This document shows positions 37,044-46,633 of a stretch of 64,000 nt of DNA, piece by piece. Made by a program: the position numbers and the translations under genes. Under the pieces are notes generated by a model. The model was not told the DNA's origin. It was given only the letters and a program-made list of their open reading frames with translations, and made no database searches. Each line of letters begins with the position of its first letter. Position 1 is the first letter of the stretch. The stretch comes from Thermoplasmata archaeon (GTDB lineage: Archaea > Thermoplasmatota > Thermoplasmata > Lutacidiplasmatales > UBA184): the NCBI GenBank assembly GCA_027306505.1, contig DAHUZP010000026.1, positions 1-64,000 of the forward strand, read 5' to 3'.

Positions 37044-37784
37044 GTTTCGGTCCCTTCCCTGCGCGGACGCGCGCGGTCCGGCCGGGGTTCGGGACAGGTC
37101 CCCTGGAGCGCGCTCCCCGTGACCCGGCGCCGGCCCGATGACCGGTGCAGAGGGGGGAGGCGTCGCTCCTGCGAAGCAGGAGCCACAGCAGCGCGGGAGC
37201 CCGGACCGGTGACCTGCCTCTCTGGAGAGAGGGATCACCGCGCCGCGGCGGCGCGACGGGCCCGACAAGGCCCTGCCGCGGCGAGAGCTCCCGTGCCCCG
37301 TCTCACCGGGGTCGTCGGGTCGGCGACCGGTCCTCTCGGACCGGGGAAGTGCTCCTCACGACACGCGATGAGCGGCCTCACCATGGGAGCGCGGGCCCGC
37401 TGTCCTGACCGGGCCTTGGCTCACAGGGCGGACGCCGCTCCGCTTTCCTGCCGGGACCCGCATCCCAGGGCGGAGGCGTCGTGTAGAGGCGTTCGGACCG
37501 GCGGGAAGGTCGAGGACGGGCCACTCTAGGGTGGGTCGTTCCGATCTTCTTCGGCGGTCACGGGCGGGATCCTTCCAAGGGTGCGGCGGAGGAGGCTCGA
37601 GCACCGGTGTGCGGCCGATCAGGGACCGGGGCACGGGGGGTGCGGAGCGTTCCGACGTCGGGGACCGTTGGTCGGAGTTCGTCGATGGGTGGCCGAGAAG
37701 GGCCGAGAGGCCGCTATGAAGCCGGAGGGGCGGAGGCTCCGTCGTGTGAGATGACCGAGCTCCCCCGCACCGGGGCCGCTCCGG

Positions 37785-38156
37785 TCACTGGAGCAGCGAG
37801 CCGATGCCCACGGAGAGGCCGGAAGCGACGACGCCGACCATCATCGCCACCATGAACGTGGGATCGATCGTGGTGAGCTCGTAGCCGGTGACGATCCCCA
37901 GTACCGCCCCGGCCGGGACCAGCATGGCGTAGCCGCCGCCGCGCCGCCAGGCGATGAGGTAGCCGATCGCGGTCCCGATGGACAGGAAGAAGATCAGCGA
38001 GGCCCAGAAGGTGTAGGCGGAGAGGTACCCTCCGTGCGTCATCGCCCGGTTGAGGTAGGGGTAGAGCAGCAGGTCGAGGACCGTGACGCAGACCCCGACG
38101 ATGAAGTACTTTGCCCAGGGGGGCTCCTCCTTGGGGAGGAACGAGCCGTGGGACAT
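37785..38156 (-). CDS. Small multi-pass membrane protein
   Basis: MSHGSFLPKEEPPWAKYFIVGVCVTVLDLLLYPYLNRAMTHGGYLSAYTFWASLIFFLSIGTAIGYLIAW...; about four TM helices. Confidence 0.7.
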   Translation of the reverse strand: MSHGSFLPKEEPPWAKYFIVGVCVTVLDLLLYPYLNRAMTHGGYLSAYTFWASLIFFLSIGTAIGYLIAWRRGGGYAMLVPAGAVLGIVTGYELTTIDPTFMVAMMVGVVASGLSVGIGSLLQ

Positions 38157-38293
38157 TACCTTGGCAACAGGCCCGTGGGGTCGTAAAGCCATCGGAGGAC
38201 CTGCCGGAGGTGCGGACGAGGGCACGAGGGACATCCCACGCTCGTCATCGTTGCCCTCGTCGATTATCTGCCGAACGAGTTGAGTCCCGGGGC

Positions 38294-38752
38294 ATGCCCT
38301 CCCGCAAGACCTCCGCCTCCACGAGCGACCGGCTCCGACGTCGACCGAAGTCCTCCACGCGGTCCGGGGACCTTCCCGGCGGAGAGGATGGGTGGGTGGA
38401 CGTGGTGGCGGACGAGGTCACCTCCCTGCTCGACGAGGAAGGCCTCCAACTGGAGCTGGTGGTCTTCTACGACCCGACCACAGAGGTCCTTCACGCGGTC
38501 GGGTATGACGGGGCGCCGGCACGTTACTTCCGGACCAAGGAGGAAGGGGCGCTACGAGCGCTCGGCCCCACATCGGGTCCCGCGGCGGGATCGCCCTCTC
38601 GCGGCGGCCCTTCCGGTACCTCCGCCACGCGGACCGGCGCCCTACCCGCGGATCCCCTCCCGCTCACGGCGATGGCCGGACGACCCGACGATGGGGCCCG
38701 TCCCTCATTGGACGGCAGCGCGAGGGGAGACCTGTCGGCGGCAGAGGGCTGA
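38294..38752 (+). CDS. Hypothetical protein
   Basis: MPSRKTSAST...GWVDVVADEVTSLLDEEGLQLELVVFYDPTTEVLHAVGYDGAPARYFRTKEEG; coding-like central part only. Confidence 0.45.
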   Translation: MPSRKTSASTSDRLRRRPKSSTRSGDLPGGEDGWVDVVADEVTSLLDEEGLQLELVVFYDPTTEVLHAVGYDGAPARYFRTKEEGALRALGPTSGPAAGSPSRGGPSGTSATRTGALPADPLPLTAMAGRPDDGARPSLDGSARGDLSAAEG

Positions 38753-38807
38753 CCGGTCGGTGGGAAGCGGTCAGCGGAGACGCCAACGAGGAGGGGAGCC
38801 TGGACGC

Positions 38808-39674
38808 TCAGGCGCCGGCGATCTCCTTCGCCTTGATGAACGTCCCCCGGCGCAGCTCCCTGGCCGCGGTCTCGATCTCCTGCTGGGTGTTCATCACGAT
38901 GGGCCCGTACCAGGCGACCGGTTCGTGGAGGGGGCGCCCGCTCACGAGGAGGAACCGACCGCCCTCCGGTCCGGCCTCGGCCTCGACGACGTCGCCGTCG
39001 TCGAGCAGGACCGCCCGCTTGGGGGCGAGGAGACCCTCCTTTCCGGGGAACTTCGTCGCGCCGTCCACCGTGTAGGCGAAGGCGGTGTACCCCTTCTTCA
39101 CGGGGAGACGGGAGCGCTCGCCCGGTAGGAGGGCGACGTCGAGGTAGGTGGGGTCGACATTGAGGCCCCGCACGGGCCCTTCCACGTTCTGGAACCGGCC
39201 CGCGACCACCTTCACCGTCGCCCCGTCCTGCTGGACGACAGGGATGTCCTTCGCCGTGAGCCCCAGATAGGTGGGGTCGGACATCTTGAGCTTCGCCGGA
39301 AGGTTCACCCAGAGCTGGAAGCCCTGGAACATCCCCTCCTTGCGCTTGGGCATCTCCTGGTGGAGGATGCCGCTGCCGGAGCTCATCCACTGGACGTCAC
39401 CGCTGTCGATGCGTCCGACGTTCCCGAGGGAATCCCCGTGCTCCACCTGCCCTTCCAGCATGTAGGTCACGGTCTCGATGCCCCGATGCGGGTGCCAGGG
39501 GAACCCTGCCTCGTAGTCGCTCGGGTTGCAGGAGGCGAAGTTGTCGAGCAGAAGGAACGGGTCGAAGAGGGGTACCTCGCCGTTGCCGAAGGCCCGCTTC
39601 AGGCGGACCCCCGCGCCTTCGAGGGTATCCTCGGCCTTCAGAACTTGCTGGATGCTGCGAACCGCATCGGACAT
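38808..39674 (-). CDS. Pirin family protein
   Basis: DPFLLLDNFASCNPSDYEAGFPWHPHRGIETVTYMLEGQVEHGDSLGNVGRIDSGDVQWMSSGSGILHQEMP. Confidence 0.94.
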   Translation of the reverse strand: MSDAVRSIQQVLKAEDTLEGAGVRLKRAFGNGEVPLFDPFLLLDNFASCNPSDYEAGFPWHPHRGIETVTYMLEGQVEHGDSLGNVGRIDSGDVQWMSSGSGILHQEMPKRKEGMFQGFQLWVNLPAKLKMSDPTYLGLTAKDIPVVQQDGATVKVVAGRFQNVEGPVRGLNVDPTYLDVALLPGERSRLPVKKGYTAFAYTVDGATKFPGKEGLLAPKRAVLLDDGDVVEAEAGPEGGRFLLVSGRPLHEPVAWYGPIVMNTQQEIETAARELRRGTFIKAKEIAGA

Positions 39675-39825
39675 GGGACCCACCTCTGGAAAGGACAGGA
39701 CCGCGGGGGACCTTGATGAAGAGTCGCTACGCCAGCCAGGAGCGGCTCTCGCCCCGGTGAGCGGTCGTTCGTTCCCGAAGGGGACCGGGGCCCGGGGGAG
39801 CTCCCCCCTTCGGTCCTCTCGTCGC

Positions 39826-40428
39826 CTAGGGCTGGGTGACCTCGCGCTTGAGGCGTTGGAAGTAGTGCTTGCGGAACTTCGCGACCTTCGGAGCGATCAC
39901 CGCCCGGCAGTAGGCCTGCCCCGGGTTCTGCTTGTAGTAGTTCCGATGGTACTCCTCGGCGGGGAAGAAGGCCTGGAAGGCCTCCACCTGGGTCACGAGC
40001 CTGTCGTCCCAGATCCCCTCTCGCTCCACCTCCTTCATCACCCGCTCCGCCGAGAGGAGCTGCTCGGGGGAGTGGTAGAAGATGATCGACCGGTACTGGG
40101 TGCCGGTGTCGTTGCCCTGGCGGTTGAGCGTCGTCGGGTCGTGCACCGTGAAGAAGATCCGCAGGAGGTCCTCGTAGGCGAGGACACGGGGGTCGAAGAC
40201 CACCTGGACCACCTCGGCGTGGCCCGTGTCGCCCTCGCAGACCTCCTCGTAGGTGGGGTTCACCGTGACGCCCCCCGAATAGCCCGGCATCACGCTCAGC
40301 ACGCCCTGGAGCTCGGAGAAAACCTCCTCCGTGCACCAGAAGCAGCCTCCCCCGAGGGTGGCCACCTCGTTCGACGGGGAAGCGGACGCGCCGGAGGAGG
40401 TCGAGCGGGCACCAGGAGCGCTCGTCAT
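39826..40428 (-). CDS. msrA: Peptide-methionine (S)-S-oxide reductase
   Basis: ATLGGGCFWCTEEVFSELQGVLSVMPGYSGGVTVNPTYEEVCEGDTGHAEVVQVVFDP. Confidence 0.96.
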   Translation of the reverse strand: MTSAPGARSTSSGASASPSNEVATLGGGCFWCTEEVFSELQGVLSVMPGYSGGVTVNPTYEEVCEGDTGHAEVVQVVFDPRVLAYEDLLRIFFTVHDPTTLNRQGNDTGTQYRSIIFYHSPEQLLSAERVMKEVEREGIWDDRLVTQVEAFQAFFPAEEYHRNYYKQNPGQAYCRAVIAPKVAKFRKHYFQRLKREVTQP

Positions 40429-40540
40429 GCCCGCGGGGAGCGGTCCCCAGGACTTGAAACCTCTGCGGCCTACCCCAGGCGTGCCGGTTTCCGCCCGTAA
40501 GCCTGCCGCGGGTCGACCCCGGTCCCTCACGTCCAGCGCG

Positions 40541-40845
40541 ATGAAGCAGCTCGTGCGCGAAGGTTGGAACCGGCGATCCTACGCCTACCGGCCCGGGCGC
40601 ACCCACGTGGACGGCACCCAGCACTCCGACCGCGAGTGCTGACGATGGCTCCTCCCGGTCCTGCAGGAGCTCCCCCCGGGTGCGCCGGTCCTTGACCTGG
40701 GGTGCGGGGCGGGCATCCCTGCCAGAGGCTGGCTCTCCAATCGCTTCCAAGTGACGGGGGTCGACCTATCGGAGGTCCAGGTGGAGCGTGCCCGTCGCCT
40801 GGTGCCGAAGGGGAGCTTCCACCTGGCGGATCCAACGGGCCATGG
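40541..40845 (+). pseudogene. Truncated class I SAM methyltransferase with in-frame TGA
   Basis: MKQLVREGWNRRSYAYRPGRTHVDGTQHSDREC*RWLLPVLQELPPGAPVLDLGCGAGIPARGWLSNRFQVTGVDLSEVQVERARRLVPKGSFHLADPT; TGA at 40640-40642, then abrupt switch to transposase sequence. Confidence 0.8.
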
Positions 40846-41567
40846 TGGACCTGGCCCTGTCCAACCCGAAGGACCGGGGCTACGCCGGACCCTGGACGCC
40901 CGACCGGCTACGTTTGATCGTCGTGATGGAGGGGACCGTGGAATCGATCCCCAAGGAGCGCCTCCGGGAGATCCTGCACGAGGCGATCTCCTTCCAGGCG
41001 GTGAAGACCTGGAAGGAAAGCAAGGACCCCCAGTTCCGGGAGAAGGTCCGGCGTCTGAGGGCACTGACCCACCGCCCTCACAACCCTCCGGTCGTGGTCT
41101 CGGTGGACGAGATGGGACCGATCCAGCTCGAACCCTACGGCGGCCACAGTTGGGCGCGAGAGGGGCACCCGGATCGGGTGCGGGCCACCTATCGGAGGTT
41201 CGACGGAGTTCGCCACTTCATGGGAATGTACGACCGCTATCACCGAACGATCCGAATGTACATGTCGCGTCGCAAGTGTGGCGCGGACTGGGTGAGGTTC
41301 CTCCGCTACGTGAGACGGTGGTACCGCCCGAACGAGCGGATCTACCTGATCCTGGACAACCTCTCGGCGCACACCACGCCTGCCGCCCTTCGAGAGGCTC
41401 GGCGCCTGAGGATCACGTACGTCCCGATTCCCACGAGTGCCTCCCACCTGAACCCCATCGGGAGCCAGTTCCGAGTGCCGAAACATCGGGCGCTGGAAGG
41501 ACGCGACTACCGGAGCTGGCGCGAGCTCGGGTGGGAGGTCCAGAAGGCGATCCACGAGCTCAATTGA
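40840..41567 (+). mobile_element. IS630-family transposase, N-terminally truncated, third catalytic residue replaced
   Basis: PPVVVSVDEMGPIQ, YLILDNLSAHTTPAALREARR, SHLNPIGSQFRVPKHRALEGRDYRSWRELGWEVQKAIHELN; the family normally has NPIE at the third site. Confidence 0.85.
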
Positions 41568-41691
41568 GAGCGGTTCGTCCCCTCACGAAAGGTCAAACGC
41601 TGTTTGTGGTCGCGGCGCTGGGCGTGCCGTCGCCTCCCCTGGAGGAACCTCTGGTACTGCCGGCGCGACCCCATTGTGTAGATGAGCACCT

Positions 41692-41704
41692 ACATATAAC
41701 ATGT
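41692..41704 (+). promoter_or_regulatory. TATA element and small dyad ACAT-ATAAC-ATGT upstream of arsR
   Basis: catataac about 26 nt upstream of ATG 41722. Confidence 0.5.
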
Positions 41705-41721
41705 CGACTTACATCAACACG

Positions 41722-42087
41722 ATGGCGGCCCCGAAGACCGACCCTGCGCTCGTCGAGCGCCTGGTGCGCCTCGGGGGCGAGGACTCCCCCAGCTGCCTGC
41801 CCGAGTACCAGGACCTCGCTCGGGACGTGGTCAGCACACCCAGGTTCCTCACCTTCCTCAAGCGCGTCAAGGCCCTCGCCGATGAGAACCGCCTCCTTGC
41901 CGTCGCCCTCCTGAAGCGCCGGAAGGAACTCTGCGCCTGCGAGATTCAGGCCGCCACAGGGCTCACCCACGCCACCGTGAGCCACCACATGTCGGTCCTA
42001 GCCGATGCCGGGCTCATCTCGTCCCGACGCGAGGGGAAGTGGATGTACTATCGATTGACAGAACAGAAAGAGGTCAGCATTCCATGA
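41722..42087 (+). CDS. arsR: ArsR-family metalloregulator
   Basis: RFLTFLKRVKALADENRLLAVALLKRRKELCACEIQAATGLTHATVSHHMSVLADAGLISSRREGKWMYYRL; ELCxCE metal site. Start set at the second ATG from TATA spacing. Confidence 0.9.
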   Translation: MAAPKTDPALVERLVRLGGEDSPSCLPEYQDLARDVVSTPRFLTFLKRVKALADENRLLAVALLKRRKELCACEIQAATGLTHATVSHHMSVLADAGLISSRREGKWMYYRLTEQKEVSIP

Positions 42088-42905
42088 AGGGGAGTCCAAG
42101 AGATGCCGTATCCGCCGACCGCCGAAGGAACCAGGTCCGCGACCGATATGGACGGATCGCCTCGAAAGGTGAACTCAAGGTCGTCCCCGCGACGACCCCG
42201 TGCTGCGGGGAGGATGCGGGATCCTCCTGCTGCGGCGACTCGACCGTCTCAACCCAACTCGGATACACCTCCGAGCAGCTCGCCAGCCTCCCCGAAGGAG
42301 CGAACCTCGGGCTGGGCTGCGGGAATCCCACCGCCATCCTTAGCCTCAAGCCAGGCCAGACCGTTCTTGACTTGGGCAGCGGGGCGGGGATAGACTGCTT
42401 CCTCGCATCGAAGATGGTCGGTCCGAAGGGTTCGATCATCGGGGTGGACATGACCCCCCAGATGCTCTCCAAGGCGCGGGAGAACGCCCAGAAGGGGGGC
42501 TACACGAACGTCGATTTCCGGTTGGGGGAGATAGAACATCTCCCGGTCGCCGATAACATGGTCGACGTTGTCATCTCGAACTGCGTTATCAACCTCGCGC
42601 CTGAGAAGGGCCGGGTCTACCGCGAGGCTTTCCGCGTCCTGCGCCCTGGGGGCATGCTGGCCGTCTCCGACGTCGTCGCCACACGTCCCATCACGGAGAA
42701 GGAGCGGGCGGACCCCACACTGTGGTCCTCCTGCTCGTCGGGAGCGCTCGAAGTGAAAGTCGTCAAGTCTCTGCTTAGGCGGGCGGGATTCACCGAAATC
42801 CAGGTGGTACTCAGACAAGCCGAGGAGGCCCCAACGTCCCTCCAGGACCAGGCCTTCATCGGTGTCGTGTCGGCGGATATCCAAGCCAAGAAGCCTCGGA
42901 AGTGA
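42084..42905 (+). CDS. arsM: Arsenite S-adenosylmethyltransferase
   Basis: PCCGEDAGSSCCGD, LGLGCGNPTAILSLKPGQTVLDLGSGAGIDCFLAS, VISNCVINLAPEKGRVYREAFRVLRPGGMLAVSDV. Confidence 0.94.
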   Translation: MKGSPRDAVSADRRRNQVRDRYGRIASKGELKVVPATTPCCGEDAGSSCCGDSTVSTQLGYTSEQLASLPEGANLGLGCGNPTAILSLKPGQTVLDLGSGAGIDCFLASKMVGPKGSIIGVDMTPQMLSKARENAQKGGYTNVDFRLGEIEHLPVADNMVDVVISNCVINLAPEKGRVYREAFRVLRPGGMLAVSDVVATRPITEKERADPTLWSSCSSGALEVKVVKSLLRRAGFTEIQVVLRQAEEAPTSLQDQAFIGVVSADIQAKKPRK

Positions 42906-43369
42906 GTACGACGGCCGAGAAGACCGTCCTCTTCATCTGTGTCGAGAACGCCTGCCGGTCGCTCATGGCCGAGGCCATGTTCAACTGGGACCCCCCAGCG
43001 GGGTGGCGCGCCGACTCGGCAGGAACGAGGCCATCCGCATCGGCGAATCCGCGGACAGGGCCGATGCTTCGCGAACTCGGGTTGGACCTTCCACCGCATC
43101 CACCCCAACTGCTGACCCCCGAAATGATGGACCGCGCGCGGGTCCGGGTCACGATGGGATGCCTCGATGACGCGAGCTGTCCGGCCCGGCTCAAGACGAT
43201 GGAAATGAGGGACTGGTCGCTCCCCGACCCCGCCTCGTTGAACGACGAGGGCTTCCGCCAGGTCCGTGACCGGATTCGGGAACGTGTGAAGAGCCTTCGG
43301 ACAGAGCTCATTCTCTCGGACAGTCGCCGAAGGGGAATCGCCGCGATCGTTGCCGCAAGATCGGAATGA
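42902..43369 (+). CDS. arsC: LMW-phosphatase-type arsenate reductase
   Basis: VLFICVENACRSLMAEAMFNW (CX5R loop), ADSAGTRPSASANPRTGPMLRELGLDL; GTG start overlapping arsM. Confidence 0.85.
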   Translation: MSTTAEKTVLFICVENACRSLMAEAMFNWDPPAGWRADSAGTRPSASANPRTGPMLRELGLDLPPHPPQLLTPEMMDRARVRVTMGCLDDASCPARLKTMEMRDWSLPDPASLNDEGFRQVRDRIRERVKSLRTELILSDSRRRGIAAIVAARSE

Positions 43370-43417
43370 GTACACCTCCGGGACGCACTCCGCCGCCCGT
43401 CGGTATTCGAGGATAGC

Positions 43418-44524
43418 TTGACCACACACCTACCAAGCGAGGCTATTGCGACGGCTTCTCGGCCGAGCCGCCAGCTCGACGTCGCTGACCGGTACCTGCC
43501 CGTCTGGGTCCTCTCGGCCATGGCCTTGGGCCTCGCCTTGGGCCGGGTGTGGCCGGGAATCGGAACAGCCCTAGGCCTCTGGCAGGTCCAGTCAGTCTCG
43601 GTGCCAATCGCGATAGGCCTCTTGCTGATGATGTATCCGATCTTGGCTCGGGTGCAATATGGGCGGATTCGGGAGGTCACCCGAGGGTGGCGATCGACCG
43701 CTTTCCCTCTCGTCCTGAACTGGGTCGTCGGCCCCCTCTTCATGTTTGCGCTGGCGTGGATCCTGCTCCCCGACGCGCCCCTCCTAAGGACGGGGGTCAT
43801 CCTGGTCGGCCTGGCCCGGTGCATTGCCATGGTAATGGTATGGAACCAGCTCGCGGGAGGGGACGCGGAGTACGCCACCGTGCTGGTCGCGCTGAACGCG
43901 GTTTTCCAGATCGTGGCGTATGCGGGACTCGCAGTCTTCTACCTGGCCATCTTGCCCGGGTGGCTCCACCTGCCCGCGCAAGCGACCTCGGTCAATCCCT
44001 CCACGGTGGCGTTGAGCGTACTGGTCTTCCTAGGGGTTCCGCTCGCGGCGGCCCTTGGCAGCCGGGTCGGACTCGCCCGATGGAAGGGTAGGACGTGGTA
44101 CGACGAGCGATTCGCTCCCACCGTGAGTCGGATGACACTCTGGGGACTCCTCTTCACGGTCGTAGTGATGTTCGCCATTCAGGGCCTTTCCATCACCACG
44201 CTCCCTTTCACGGTCCTACGCGTGGTCGCCCCTCTGGTTGCCTACTTCCTCGGAATGTGGTTCCTGGGATTCCTCGGCGCGCGATGGCTCAACTTCGGAT
44301 ACGAGAAGGCGGTGACCGTCGCGTTCACCGCGGCGAGCAACGACTTCGAGCTGGCCATCGCGGTGGCGGTGGTCGTATTCGGGGTCGCTTCTCAGGTCGC
44401 TTTCGCCTCGGTCATTGGACCGCTCGTCGAAGTCCCGGTCCTCCTTTCACTCGTATATGTCGCTCTTCGGAGCCGAAGATGGGCAAGAGCTCACCTCTCC
44501 CACACGCTGAGTGACGACACGTGA
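43418..44524 (+). CDS. acr3: ACR3-type arsenite efflux permease
   Basis: PIAIGLLLMMYPILARVQYG, VGLARCIAMVMVWNQLAGGDAEYATVLVALNAVFQIVAYA, FTAASNDFELAIAVAV. Confidence 0.94.
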   Translation: MTTHLPSEAIATASRPSRQLDVADRYLPVWVLSAMALGLALGRVWPGIGTALGLWQVQSVSVPIAIGLLLMMYPILARVQYGRIREVTRGWRSTAFPLVLNWVVGPLFMFALAWILLPDAPLLRTGVILVGLARCIAMVMVWNQLAGGDAEYATVLVALNAVFQIVAYAGLAVFYLAILPGWLHLPAQATSVNPSTVALSVLVFLGVPLAAALGSRVGLARWKGRTWYDERFAPTVSRMTLWGLLFTVVVMFAIQGLSITTLPFTVLRVVAPLVAYFLGMWFLGFLGARWLNFGYEKAVTVAFTAASNDFELAIAVAVVVFGVASQVAFASVIGPLVEVPVLLSLVYVALRSRRWARAHLSHTLSDDT

Positions 44525-44599
44525 GGAAACCCGTCACGACCGGTGCCGGACCCATACGTGTGAATCCGGGAACCCCTGACCTTTCTGCCCGAGGCCAAC

Positions 44600-45000
44600 A
44601 TGGCTGCTCGGGACCTCCTTCTCCTCTTGGCCTCGGACGACCGCCCTGTCACGCTCAGTCGTGAGGAACGGCGGGACCTCCTTCGGCGATCGCAGCGCTT
44701 GGAGCAACTCGAGAAGGGCCTACGCGAGGCACGGGAGGGTGTTCGTCGCCTCCCCGAGGAGAACGAGCGCCTCCGTCCCGCTCTCGAGAGGGCCCGGGAG
44801 AAGAACGCCCGCCTCACCGACAAGGCCGAGGGTCTCCAGGGCAAGCTCGAAGGACTGCAGAACTCCCTGACGGTCCTGGGCACGGACGCCAGGACGGCCG
44901 CCGCCGTGGGGGTCCCCTCCCGTCGGACCGTCTTTCGCCAGCCCCCCAAGCCTCCCGAGGAGCGGGAGCGATGCGAACCTCCCGAAGATGCTCACCTGAC
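44600..45000 (+). pseudogene. Remnant of IS66-like transposase N-terminus
   Basis: Coiled-coil RLEQLEKGLREAREGVRRLPEENERLRPALERAREKNARLTDKAEGLQGKLEGLQ...RRTVFRQPPKPPEERER, then loss of recognisable sequence. Confidence 0.45.
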
Positions 45001-45166
45001 GCCGTCCTCTCTCACCATGTGGCGCGGCGGGGCTCGCGGCGGCGGGACCGGCGCCTCGAACCCCCCCTCGAGGTGTGGAGGAAGCCCAGGGCGGCCGCCG
45101 ACGCGCGGCCGTAGCGGGACGATGGACCCGATGCCTTGGCCCCTCACGTTCCGGGCCGTTGCCCCC

Positions 45167-45592
45167 TCAGCGAAGGAGGGGTCCCAGTACGAGCAGGCCG
45201 ACCAGCAGGAGGACGAGCACGATCGCGGTGATCATGGCCATCTCGCGCTCGGCGTTCTTGAGGAAGTACCAGCACCCCGTGGACACGCGCGCGATGGGGG
45301 TCACGATCAAGACGAGCACTCCCAGCGTCAGGAAGGCCTGCGAGTGGCCAGCGAGGAGGCCCCTCAGGAGGTCACCGGGATCGAGGTAGTCTCCGATCGG
45401 GTTGGAGCTCAGGACGGAGGACAGCGTCACCACGGGGTGATCTTGGAGGAAGACGAAGACCGCGACCAGGAGCAGGGCGGAAGCGACGAGCAGCCCCACC
45501 CGCAGGACCTGGGACATCCGGCGGTAAGCTTCGGGGGGGAGCTCCCGGGCGTGAGCGTGGGCGCCGTACGTGCCCTGGGGTGGGGCGCTCAT
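45167..45592 (-). CDS. DUF1634 membrane protein
   Basis: Three TM helices; adjacent to and overlapping a TSUP permease gene, the usual partner of DUF1634. Confidence 0.78.
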   Translation of the reverse strand: MSAPPQGTYGAHAHARELPPEAYRRMSQVLRVGLLVASALLLVAVFVFLQDHPVVTLSSVLSSNPIGDYLDPGDLLRGLLAGHSQAFLTLGVLVLIVTPIARVSTGCWYFLKNAEREMAMITAIVLVLLLVGLLVLGPLLR

Positions 45593-46443
45593 GGGAGCCC
45601 CACCCCTCGGAGGATGACCTCCACCGCGAGGACGACGAGGATGACCAGGAAGACCCCCTTGACGAGGCGACTGCTGAGCCCCGGGAACAGGTAGGACCCG
45701 ATGAGCGAACCCGCGGCCGTCCCCAAGGCGACGGGGGCGGCGACCACCGGGTCGATGTAGCCGGCCGCGAGCAGCACGCCGGCGGTCGCGGCCACCGTGA
45801 CCCCGATCATGAAGTTGCTCGTGGCGGTGGCGACCTTGATCGGCAGACGCAACGCCCGCTCCAGGGCCTGGACCTTGAGCACACCGCTACCGATGCCGAA
45901 GAGCCCGGAGACGATGCCAGCGCCGAACATCACGACCAGTGCCGGCCGCGTCGCGATCGCGGCGTAGTCCACTTCCTTGTGATGTTTCGCGTCCACGTAG
46001 TGCCCGGTGAGCCCGAGACGACGGGAGGTCGCGTCCGGCTGTCCTTGGACATGAAGGGGATCGGTCTCGTTCCGCAGATTGCCGGGGACCGAGGCCAGCA
46101 GGATCACCCCCAGCGCGACCAGCAGGGCCGGGACGAGGCCTGAGCGGGAGAGGGCGATGGTGAGGGTGGCCCCGAGGAGCGCGCCCGGAACCGTCGCGAT
46201 CTCAAGGAACATCCCGATGCGGAGGTCGGTCAGATGGTCCTTGACGTAGGCGGAGCCGGTGGCCGCCGAGGTCGCGAGGACGCTGATCGCGCTCGCGCCG
46301 ACGGCATCGATGAACGGGACCTGGAAGAAGATGACGAGGACAGGGACGATGACCACACCGCCCCCAAGGCCGGCGAGCGAGCCGAGGAACCCGGCCCCGA
46401 TCGCGATCAACCCTAGCTCGAGTAGGGTGAGGAGGAGGGACAT
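45589..46443 (-). CDS. TSUP/TauE-SafE family permease
   Basis: GAGFLGSLAGLGGGVVIVPVLVIFFQVPFIDAVGASAISVLATSAATGSAYVKDHLTDLRIGM; TATA cataaac 26 nt upstream. Confidence 0.92.
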   Translation of the reverse strand: MSLLLTLLELGLIAIGAGFLGSLAGLGGGVVIVPVLVIFFQVPFIDAVGASAISVLATSAATGSAYVKDHLTDLRIGMFLEIATVPGALLGATLTIALSRSGLVPALLVALGVILLASVPGNLRNETDPLHVQGQPDATSRRLGLTGHYVDAKHHKEVDYAAIATRPALVVMFGAGIVSGLFGIGSGVLKVQALERALRLPIKVATATSNFMIGVTVAATAGVLLAAGYIDPVVAAPVALGTAAGSLIGSYLFPGLSSRLVKGVFLVILVVLAVEVILRGVGLP

Positions 46444-46633
46444 CGGCGCGTGGCACTTGTGAGGGGTTTATGAGCAGGACCGTGCGAGTTCTGCGCCTAT
46501 CCCCGGGGCCATCCCTCGACCGGACGGACGACGGGCCACGGGGGCGGTGGCTACAGAGGGACGGCTTCCAGGCCCGGTTCCGCGGACCCGGGGCCATCCC
46601 TGGACATATGTAGAAGGGCCCGGATGCTGTGGC

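Noticed and set aside
37321-37420. Hairpin followed by GGGGAAGTGCTCC, reminiscent of the 5' conserved region of archaeal RNase P RNA
   Set aside because: No matching ACAGAA-type partner found within the following several hundred nucleotides on that strand; kept only as a generic structured-RNA candidate.
37356-37634. 92-aa minus ORF in the hairpin-rich gap
   Set aside because: Low-complexity R/P-rich translation, no motif, overlaps strong hairpins; not convincing as coding.
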